Assembly: GCF_009729855.1 (NCBI RefSeq)
Contig: NZ_WODA01000023.1
Span: 62,001 to 126,000, forward strand
From: Agromyces luteolus
GTDB taxonomy: Bacteria; Actinomycetota; Actinomycetes; Actinomycetales; Microbacteriaceae
Direction: 5' to 3'
Length of the DNA stretch: 64,000 nt
Part shown: positions 57,998-64,000 of the stretch, piece by piece
Layout of the letters: every line of letters begins with the position of its first letter
Numbering within the stretch: position 1 is the stretch's first letter
Program-made: the position numbers and the translations under genes
The notes under the pieces: generated by a model
What the model was told of the DNA's origin: nothing
The model's input: the letters and a program-made list of their open reading frames with translations, nothing else
Database searches by the model: none

Positions 57998-60063
57998 TCC
58001 GCTCCCTCCTCTCTGATCACGCGGACGGCGCCGCCCGGCACCGTGAGGCGCCCGCCGACGATCGCTCCGGTCACGAGCTCGGTGCCGTGGACGTCGACCT
58101 CGACGTCGTCGGCGCCGTGGTTGACGACGAACAGGTACGAGCGGTCGTCGGCGGATCGGCGGGTGACCTCGACGTCGGCCGAGGCGCCCGGAACGGATGC
58201 CACGCCCGCCCCCTCGAGCGCCCGGCCGACGAGGTCGAGCAGGTCGTCCCGCGCGAGCAGCGTCGCCAGGTACCACGCGTCGCCGGATCCGCCGGCGCCC
58301 GCGCGGCGGGTCACGGCGGGTCGCCCGGCGGCGGGGCCGTTCGCGAAGCGGTCGAGCACCGCGGCATCCGTCGCCTCGAGGCGTTCGGACCAGAGCGACG
58401 CGTCGGCGCCCGATTCGAGCTCGAGGGTCGTGCCGGGGAGCACGGGCGCGAACTCCTCGACGCGGACGCCGAGCAGGTCGCGCCACGCCCCGGGGTAGCC
58501 GCCCGGGCGCACCCGGTCGTGCTCGTCGGCGATGCCGCTGTAGAAGGTCACGAGGGCGTGGGTGCCGGATGCCACGGCCGCGTCGAGCGCGGCGGCATCC
58601 GCATCGGAGACGAGGTACAGGCCGGGGACCACGACGAGTCGGTAGCCCGTGAGGTCGGCGCCGGGGCGGACCACGTCGACCGTGGCGCCGAGGTCGTGCA
58701 GGGCACCGTAGAGCGCGTGCACCTGGTCGAGGTACTCGATCGCGTGGGTCGGTCGGTTCTCGGCGTCGGAGGCCCACCACGACTCCCACGAGAACAGGAG
58801 CGCCACGTCGGCGTGCACGCGCGTGCCGGCGACCTCGTCGAGTGCGCCGACGACCCGGCCGAGCTCGACGACCTCGCGCCACAGGTCGGAATCGGTGCCC
58901 GCGTGGGGGACGAGCGCGGAGTGGAACTTCTCGGAGCCCTGCAGCGACGCGCGCCACTGGAAGAAGCAGACCGCGTCGGCACCGCGCGCGACGTGGGCCA
59001 GCGAGTTGCGGAGCAGCTGGCCGGGCTCCTTGGCGAGGTTCACGGGCTGCCAGTTGACCGAGCCGGTCGAGTGCTCCATGAGCAGCCACGGCTCGCCGCC
59101 CGCGAGGCCGCGGGTGAGGTCGGCCGCGAAGGCGAGCTCCGTGCGCGGCTCGCCCAGTCGGTGGTCGAGGTAGTGGTCGTTCGCGATCACGTCCATCTCG
59201 GGCGCCCACGCCTGGTAGTCGAGGTCGCGGATGTGCGCGGTGACCATGAAGTTCGTCGTGATCGGCAGCGCGCTGCGCCGGCGGATGGCCTCGGCCTCGG
59301 CCCGGTAGTAGTCGAGCAGCTCGTCGGAGGAGAACCGCTGGAAGTCGAGCACCTGGCCCGGGTTGCGGCTCGAGAGCGTGAGCTTCGGCGTCAGGATCTC
59401 GTCCCAGTCGGTGTAGCGCTGGCTCCAGAAGCTCGTGCCCCACGCCCGGTTGAGCTCGTCGATGGTGCCGTGGCGCTCGCGCAGCCAGCGCCGGAAGGCC
59501 CGGGTGCTCTCGTCGCAGTGGCAGAGCGCGTTGTGGCAGCCGATCTCGTTGGAGACGTGCCAGAGCTCGACGGCCGGGTGCTCGCCGTACCGACGGGCGA
59601 CCGCCTCGACGAGCGCGAGGGCGTACCGGCGGAAGACGGGCGAACTCGGGCACCACGCCTGGCGGCCGCCGGGGTAGCGCGTCGTGCCGTCCTCCACCAC
59701 CGGGAGGATCTCGGGGTGCTGCGTCGTGAGCCAGGGCGGCGGCGACGAGGTGCCGGTGCCGAGGTTGATCCGGATGCCGGCGGCGTGGAGCAGCTCGATC
59801 ACCTCGTCGAGCGCGGTGAAGTCGTAGGCGCCGTCGGGGCCCTGGAGCGATGCCCAGCCGAAGACGTTGATCGCGACGAGGTCGACGCCCGCCTGACGCA
59901 TGAGCGCGACGTCCTCGCGCCACACCTGCGGTTCCCACTGCTCGGGGTTGTAGTCGCAGCCGAACGCGATGCCCTGGTGCTGGAAGCGCGGGCGAGCGGC
60001 GGCGGGCTGAGGCTCGGCCTGCAGCGGCGGGATCGGCGCCAGCGTCGTCGCGGGGTGGTCCAC
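57994..60063 (-). CDS. Beta-galactosidase, GH42
   Basis: This 689-residue enzyme hydrolyses beta-galactosides such as lactose or plant galacto-oligosaccharides. The GH42 barrel has the acid/base Glu173 in HVSNEIGCH and nucleophile Glu330 in LLMEHSTGSVNW. Four cysteines (138, 176, 181, 183) sit where GH42 enzymes bind structural zinc. The trimerisation and C-terminal domains follow. There is no signal peptide. The start is the GTG at 60063 with a GGGAG site; longer frames run through the operators. It is the first gene of the galactoside operon, with paired operators 26 and 71 bases upstream. Confidence 0.94.
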   Translation of the reverse strand: MDHPATTLAPIPPLQAEPQPAAARPRFQHQGIAFGCDYNPEQWEPQVWREDVALMRQAGVDLVAINVFGWASLQGPDGAYDFTALDEVIELLHAAGIRINLGTGTSSPPPWLTTQHPEILPVVEDGTTRYPGGRQAWCPSSPVFRRYALALVEAVARRYGEHPAVELWHVSNEIGCHNALCHCDESTRAFRRWLRERHGTIDELNRAWGTSFWSQRYTDWDEILTPKLTLSSRNPGQVLDFQRFSSDELLDYYRAEAEAIRRRSALPITTNFMVTAHIRDLDYQAWAPEMDVIANDHYLDHRLGEPRTELAFAADLTRGLAGGEPWLLMEHSTGSVNWQPVNLAKEPGQLLRNSLAHVARGADAVCFFQWRASLQGSEKFHSALVPHAGTDSDLWREVVELGRVVGALDEVAGTRVHADVALLFSWESWWASDAENRPTHAIEYLDQVHALYGALHDLGATVDVVRPGADLTGYRLVVVPGLYLVSDADAAALDAAVASGTHALVTFYSGIADEHDRVRPGGYPGAWRDLLGVRVEEFAPVLPGTTLELESGADASLWSERLEATDAAVLDRFANGPAAGRPAVTRRAGAGGSGDAWYLATLLARDDLLDLVGRALEGAGVASVPGASADVEVTRRSADDRSYLFVVNHGADDVEVDVHGTELVTGAIVGGRLTVPGGAVRVIREEGAE

Positions 60064-60088
60064 GGTGCTCCCGGTGATCGTCGTTGAT

Positions 60089-60106
60089 TCTGTGAACGTG
60101 CACAGA
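60089..60106. promoter_or_regulatory. Galactoside-locus LacI operator 1
   Basis: The palindrome TCTGTG-AACGTG-CACAGA lies 26 bases before the beta-galactosidase start. It is repeated, with longer arms, 46 bases away at 60134-60153. The class differs from the other LacI operators in the window. Confidence 0.8.
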
Positions 60107-60133
60107 TTCGGCCGGTCGAAACCTCGCGGCAAT

Positions 60134-60153
60134 TTCTGTGAACGTACACAGAA
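60134..60153. promoter_or_regulatory. Galactoside-locus LacI operator 2
   Basis: TTCTGTG-AACGTA-CACAGAA is a 7-bp-arm palindrome between the divergent beta-galactosidase and LacI genes. Two sites about 4.4 helical turns apart would allow cooperative or looping repression of both directions. Confidence 0.82.
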
Positions 60154-60204
60154 TGCCATCCGGCCTCGCTCGTGTCAACACCCCGCCGCAGTACAGTGAG
60201 TCGC

Positions 60205-61227
60205 ATGACGACGAAGCCGGCCCGCTCCAAGCGGGCCACCGTGCACGACGTCGCGCTCGAGGCGGGGGTCTCGCGCGGCACCGTGAGCCGCTACGTCAAC
60301 GGCGAGCGCTACGTCTCCGCGGCGGCGCGCGAGGCGATCGAGGCGGCCATCGCGAAGGTGGGCTACGTGCCGAACACCGCGGCGCGCAACCTCGTCATGC
60401 AGCGCACCCAGGCCGTCGGCTTCATCGTGCACGAGCCGCATTCGCTGTTCGTCGAGGACCCCAACATCGGCGAGATCCTGCTCGGCGCGAACACCCGGCT
60501 CTCCGAGGCCGACCACCAGATGGCCGTGCTGATCGTCGACACCGAGCGCGACACCGACCGGGTCGCGCGGTACCTCTCCGGCGGGCTCGTCGACGGCGTG
60601 ATCATCGTCTCGGCGCGCGCCGACGACCCCATCACGCGCGTCGTCGAGCGGCTCCAGCTGCCCGCCGCCTACGTCGGCCATCCGCCCGGCGCCGCGAGCA
60701 CCGCGTCGTTCGTCGTCATCGACAACCGAGGTGCCGCACGCTCGATCACCGAGCGCCTCGCCGCCACCGGACGGCGTCGCATCGGCATGATCGCCGCGGC
60801 ACTCGACCGCGACTCGGGCGCCGACCGGCTCGCGGGCTTCCGCGAGGCGCTCGGCGACGCGTTCGACGAGGCGCTCGTCGAGCCCGTGCCGCTGTACTCG
60901 TACTCCGCGGGCCGCGACGGCATGCGCCGCCTGCTCGAGCGCGCGCCCGACCTCGACGGCGTCTTCGCGGCATCCGATGCGGTCGCCGCCGGCGCGATCG
61001 AGGCGATCAAGGAGTCGGGGCGGCAGGTGCCCGACGACATCGGCGTGGTCGGCTTCGACGACAGCGCCTGGGCGCGCCGCACCACCCCGCCGCTCTCGAC
61101 CGTCAGCCAGCCGGCGGCCGGCCTCGGTGCCGGCGCGGCCGAGCTCGTGCTGGCGCGCCTGCACGGCGAGGACCCGCCTGCGGAGCGCCGCCTCGACTGC
61201 GAGATCGTCTGGCGCGGTTCCGCCTGA
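60205..61227 (+). CDS. LacI-family transcriptional regulator of the galactoside locus
   Basis: This 340-residue repressor has the helix-turn-helix TVHDVALEAGVSRGTVSRYV and a sugar-sensing domain (VGFIVHEPHSLFVEDPNIG; GVVGFDDSAWARRTTPPLSTV). The ATG at 60205 has TACAGT seven bases upstream and no clear ribosome site, which suggests a leaderless mRNA. It diverges from the beta-galactosidase operon, with two TCTGTG-N6-CACAGA operators in between, so it is the expected galactoside-responsive repressor of the locus. Confidence 0.92.
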   Translation: MTTKPARSKRATVHDVALEAGVSRGTVSRYVNGERYVSAAAREAIEAAIAKVGYVPNTAARNLVMQRTQAVGFIVHEPHSLFVEDPNIGEILLGANTRLSEADHQMAVLIVDTERDTDRVARYLSGGLVDGVIIVSARADDPITRVVERLQLPAAYVGHPPGAASTASFVVIDNRGAARSITERLAATGRRRIGMIAAALDRDSGADRLAGFREALGDAFDEALVEPVPLYSYSAGRDGMRRLLERAPDLDGVFAASDAVAAGAIEAIKESGRQVPDDIGVVGFDDSAWARRTTPPLSTVSQPAAGLGAGAAELVLARLHGEDPPAERRLDCEIVWRGSA

Positions 61228-61234
61228 CCGCAGG

Positions 61235-62071
61235 TCAGGGGCGGAGGCGTCGCCGGTACGCGGCGGGGGGTTCCCCGCACCGTTCGCGGAATCGCGCGTA
61301 GAACTGGCTCTGCGAGCGGAACCCCGCCGCGTGCCCGACCTCCGGCACGGGCAGCTCGGTGGTCAGCAGCAGGTGCTGGGCGCGGGCCACGCGGCACTGG
61401 GCGAGGTACTCGCCGATGGTGATGCCGAGCGCACGTCGGAACACCGTCATCGCGTGCTGCGGCGCGAGGTGGACGTGGCGCGCCACGTCCGCCACCGGCA
61501 CGTCGTCGCCCGCATGTTCCGTGATCCAGGCGGCCATCGCCGCGGCATCGGGGCGGATGGCGCGGCCCGATTCGGCCGTCGGGGCGGACTCGCGCCCCCC
61601 GGCGACCGCGAGCGCCGCCCGACGCGCGAATCCCTCGATCTCGGCGCCGGCCGCCCGGCGCTCCTCGCCGCCCGACGCGAGCTCGACGGCCCACAGCGAG
61701 ACCCGGTCGGCGAGCTCGAGACCGGGCCGCTCGGACACGAGCGCGAACCCGCCGGCGAGGAGCCCGCCCACGAACCCGCCCGGAAGTCGCCAGCCCAGCG
61801 CCGTCCCGAGCGGCACGGTGAGCCACGACACGAGGCTGCGAGACGCATCGGTGACGAGCTGGTGGGGCCTGGCCGCCCAGAACACCGCGAGCGTGCGCGG
61901 CGGGATCCGCACCGACCGCCCGTCGACGAGGTAGTCGAGCGCACCGGGCGACACGTTGAACTCGAGGTCGTCGTGGCGGTGCGCGACCGTCATCGCGGTC
62001 GGCGCCCCCTGCCAGCACGCCAGCCCGAAGGATGCCGCGCCGTGGACGATGTCGAGCGAGTCGTTGCGCAT
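61235..62071 (-). CDS. AraC family transcriptional regulator
   Basis: This 278-residue activator has an N-terminal cupin-like ligand domain (about 1-150; HRHDDLEFNV supplies the conserved histidines) and two C-terminal helix-turn-helix motifs (VADVARHVHLAPQHAMTVFR; VPEVGHAAGFRSQSQFYARF). The ATG at 62071 fits the family start; the codon at 62092 adds 7 residues without a ribosome site. It is divergent from the phytanoyl-CoA-dioxygenase-like gene and is its likely activator, as such pairs are common in sugar and secondary-metabolite loci. Confidence 0.9.
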   Translation of the reverse strand: MRNDSLDIVHGAASFGLACWQGAPTAMTVAHRHDDLEFNVSPGALDYLVDGRSVRIPPRTLAVFWAARPHQLVTDASRSLVSWLTVPLGTALGWRLPGGFVGGLLAGGFALVSERPGLELADRVSLWAVELASGGEERRAAGAEIEGFARRAALAVAGGRESAPTAESGRAIRPDAAAMAAWITEHAGDDVPVADVARHVHLAPQHAMTVFRRALGITIGEYLAQCRVARAQHLLLTTELPVPEVGHAAGFRSQSQFYARFRERCGEPPAAYRRRLRP

Positions 62072-62160
62072 GATCCCGGAATCCTCGCACATCCGACGGG
62101 AAGAACTGCGTGATCCTCCGGCCTACGGTGGAGCACGACCCCACACCGGAAGGACCCGTC

Positions 62161-63105
62161 ATGACCCTCGTCGACCCGCCCGCGCCCGCCGCGGCATCCG
62201 TCGCCACCGACCACCGCCTGACGCCCGAGCAGGTGCGCTTCTTCGACGAGCACGGGTACCTCGTGCTGCGCGGACGCATCCCCGCCGCCATGCTCGAGCG
62301 CCTGCGGGACGCCGCCGACGCCTGGGTCGCCGACGGCCGCGCGCTCGCGGAGGACGACCCCGCGGCATCCGACTACCAGTGGGCCACGCGCGGCGGCGAG
62401 CGCCGCATGTTCCGCGTCGACTACCTCCACGCCAAGGGTCAGGCCGCCTCGCTCGAACTGCTCGGCAGCCCCGAGGTGCTCGGCATCGCGGAGAGCCTCG
62501 CCGGTCCGGACTTCGTGCCGACGTACGAGTCGCTCGTCTTCAAGGACGAGGGCGACGGCGCCGCGATCGACTGGCACCAGGACGCCGTGCATCCCCGGAC
62601 GCACCGCATCTTCAACGTCGACGTCTACCTCGACGCGTCGCGCGCGGGCGAGGGTGCCCTGCGCGTCGCGCCCGGGTCGCACCTCGCCCCGGTCGACGTC
62701 TGCCAGCTGCAGGAGGAGTACGGCTGGGATGCGCCGGGCGTCATCCAGGTCGAGCTCGAGCCCGGCGACGTCCTCGTGCACGACGTCATGGTCGTGCACG
62801 GCTCCGAGTCGGTGACGGGCAACCGCCTCCGCCGCACGATCTACTACGAGTTCCGCGCGGCCGAGCAGATCGCCGCCGAGGGCCCGTGGGACGCGGAGTG
62901 GATCGACCGTCGCCTCCGCCTGCTGCCCGTCGCGCTGCGCGAGCACGCCCGAGCCGACCCGGACGCCGCGCCGTTCGACTGGCGCATCGACCCCGCACTC
63001 GCACCCCGGTCGTCGGACGACGACGAGGCCGAGCTCCGCATCGCGCACCTCGTGCACTCCCCCGGCTCGTACTGCAGTGCGGGGAGCGTGCCGTTCACCG
63101 GGTGA
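62161..63105 (+). CDS. Phytanoyl-CoA dioxygenase family Fe(II)/2-oxoglutarate oxygenase
   Basis: This 314-residue oxygenase would hydroxylate a small substrate with O2 and 2-oxoglutarate. The iron-binding triad is visible: His139 and Asp141 in IDWHQD, and His213 in VMVVHGS. The 2-oxoglutarate-binding arginine is in NRLRRTIYYEF (about 222-225). A GGAAGGACCCGTC site precedes the ATG. It has no operon partner and lies divergent from an AraC regulator. The substrate is unknown; it uses the 2-oxoglutarate that hexarate breakdown elsewhere in the window would produce, though no direct link is shown. Confidence 0.92.
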   Translation: MTLVDPPAPAAASVATDHRLTPEQVRFFDEHGYLVLRGRIPAAMLERLRDAADAWVADGRALAEDDPAASDYQWATRGGERRMFRVDYLHAKGQAASLELLGSPEVLGIAESLAGPDFVPTYESLVFKDEGDGAAIDWHQDAVHPRTHRIFNVDVYLDASRAGEGALRVAPGSHLAPVDVCQLQEEYGWDAPGVIQVELEPGDVLVHDVMVVHGSESVTGNRLRRTIYYEFRAAEQIAAEGPWDAEWIDRRLRLLPVALREHARADPDAAPFDWRIDPALAPRSSDDDEAELRIAHLVHSPGSYCSAGSVPFTG

Positions 63106-63159
63106 GGCCCGACCGCCGGTCCCCGCGGCCGGGGCGCGGCCGCCGGGACGCGGCCGGAG

Positions 63160-63801
63160 TCAGCGCAGGGCGTCGGCGATCGGCGTTTCGCCGCGATTGA
63201 ACCGGATGGTGCGTCCGATCGTGGCGGGCTCGACGAGGCTCGCCGCGACGGTCGCCGCGACGTCCGCGCGGTCGACGTCGGAGCTCTCCTCGCCGGTCGT
63301 GTCGATGCGGCCGGTCCCGGGCCCGTCGGCGAGGGTCGACGGACCGAGGATCGTGTAGTCGAGACCCGACGCGCGCAGGTGCTCGTCGGCGTCGGCCTTG
63401 GCGTCGGCGTAGTGGCGGAACGCGCTGTCGGCGGGCACCCGGTGGTCGACGCGCGAACCGAAGTACGACACCATCACGTACCGGGCGACGCCCGCCTGCG
63501 CCGCGGCATCCATCGACCGGACCGCCGCGTCGTGGTCGACCGCGCGCGTGCGGACCGGGTCGCCGCCGCCGGCGCCCGCCGACCAGACGACCGCGTCGTG
63601 CCCGGCGATCACGTCGGCGAGCTCCGCGACGTCGAGGGCCTCGATGTCCGCCACGATCGGATTCGCACCGGTCGCGCCGACCTCCGCGGCGTGCTCCGGA
63701 TTGCGGATGACCGCGTCGACCTCGTCCCCGCGATCCGCGAGGATCCGCGCGAGCTGCAACGCGACCCGACCGTGTCCACCGATGACCAGCACCTTCGCCA
63801 T
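63160..63801 (-). CDS. NAD(P)H-binding (atypical SDR, NmrA/YwnB-like) protein
   Basis: This 213-residue Rossmann protein has the nucleotide motif GGHGRVALQLARIL and the strand-helix order of atypical short-chain dehydrogenases. The SDR YxxxK is recognisable as HYADAKADADEHL, though the assignment as catalytic is uncertain. The ATG at 63801 has a GGGGAGGCTGGTC ribosome site. Members act as NAD(P) sensors or flavin and quinone reductases. It is convergent with the oxygenase gene. Confidence 0.88.
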   Translation of the reverse strand: MAKVLVIGGHGRVALQLARILADRGDEVDAVIRNPEHAAEVGATGANPIVADIEALDVAELADVIAGHDAVVWSAGAGGGDPVRTRAVDHDAAVRSMDAAAQAGVARYVMVSYFGSRVDHRVPADSAFRHYADAKADADEHLRASGLDYTILGPSTLADGPGTGRIDTTGEESSDVDRADVAATVAASLVEPATIGRTIRFNRGETPIADALR

Positions 63802-63942
63802 GACCAGCCTCCCCGCCGTTCGACACACCCACGCTACTCACGCACGGGGCGCCGGGCCAGCGTCCGCGGATGCCGCTCCGATGCTGGCGCCGACGTCCGC
63901 CCCCGCGCCAGAATGAGGCAACGGACACACACGGAGGTGCGC

Positions 63943-64000
63943 ATGTCGGTCGAAACGGTGCTCTGGGGAGCGATCTTCGCGATCATGGCAGTCGGCGGCG
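63943..64000 (+). CDS. N-terminus of a probable membrane protein (partial)
   Basis: Only 19 codons are visible before the window ends. The ATG at 63943 has a good ACGGAGGTGCGC ribosome site, and the peptide MSVETVLWGAIFAIMAVGG is hydrophobic, like the first helix of a membrane protein. Nothing more can be said about its identity. Confidence 0.6.
   Translation, partial: MSVETVLWGAIFAIMAVGG

Noticed and set aside
1-64000. tRNA, rRNA, insertion sequence, integrase or prophage genes
   Set aside because: I found no cloverleaf-like segment, transposase motif, terminal repeat pair with a transposase, or phage structural gene anywhere in the window.

Overview
The window is high-GC chromosomal DNA with tightly packed genes. 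ATGA and GTGA stop/start overlaps are common, many genes have a -10-like hexamer 6-7 bases before the start codon and no Shine-Dalgarno site, and the word GGATGCCGC/GCGGCATCC recurs throughout. Together with the gene content (LacI-family regulators beside ABC sugar importers, ClgR-type regulator, Eis-like acetyltransferase, DUF2510 protein) this suggests an actinobacterium of the Microbacteriaceae type, such as Agromyces or Microbacterium. That placement is inferred from style and was not searched. I see no rRNA, tRNA, CRISPR array, insertion sequence or prophage.

Layout. 1-3194 (minus): an ABC sugar importer (binding lipoprotein and two permeases, the last cut by the edge). 3310-7113 (minus): a four-gene operon with a DUF6807/PmoA-like protein, a cupin protein, a Gfo/Idh/MocA oxidoreductase and a beta-propeller glycosidase-like protein. 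7210-10617: small regulators (ArsR-like HTH plus SRPBCC, TetR plus membrane protein) and an ArfB-like ribosome-rescue factor. 10717-18878: a sugar-acid (hexarate/uronate) locus, with a LacI regulator and an M24 pseudopeptidase on one strand and epimerase, kdgD, enolase-superfamily dehydratase, 2-oxoglutarate-semialdehyde dehydrogenase and an MFS transporter on the other. 20079-28379: a second LacI regulator, two more Gfo/Idh/MocA oxidoreductases, a DUF993 protein, a xylose-isomerase-like TIM barrel and a GH51 arabinofuranosidase, interrupted by a 114-bp tandem-repeat block. 28557-33786: an ABC exporter and a xylose/ribose-type ABC importer. 33852-43633: housekeeping-type genes (Eis-like acetyltransferase, AI-2E transporter, Ser/Thr kinase, MarR, NUDIX, metallo-beta-lactamase fold, TerC, lipase maturation factor, F420-type reductase). 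43748-51646: MarR, a secreted unknown, a large class III cyclase/ATPase/TPR protein, two ClpP paralogues (one without the catalytic serine) and a convergent ClgR-like regulator. 51756-61227: a galactoside locus (GH42 beta-galactosidase, ABC importer, GH36 alpha-galactosidase) with a divergent LacI regulator. 61235-64000: AraC regulator, phytanoyl-CoA-dioxygenase-like enzyme, NAD(P)-binding protein and the start of a membrane protein.

How it works together. Most of 1-33.8 kb and 51.8-61.2 kb looks like plant-polysaccharide catabolism: secreted lipoproteins capture oligosaccharides, permeases import them (no ATPase is encoded beside the two three-gene importers, so a shared one elsewhere is likely), cytoplasmic glycosidases cut them, and oxidoreductases, isomerases and the hexarate pathway send the products to 2-oxoglutarate. 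Palindromic LacI-type operators sit at the promoters. One class (GGGAAAGCGCT core) recurs at five places. A second (GAAATCG-TTTC) occurs twice at the hexarate locus, and a third (TCTGTG-N6-CACAGA) twice at the galactoside locus. Each LacI gene thus has a plausible operator class.

The least explained signals are the serine-less ClpP with its ClgR neighbour ending in LAA, the split active site of the cyclase, the M24 pseudoenzyme, a perfect 29-bp inverted repeat read through by the epimerase gene, the 114-bp repeats, and the over-represented GGATGCCGC word that appears in a fixed codon phase.
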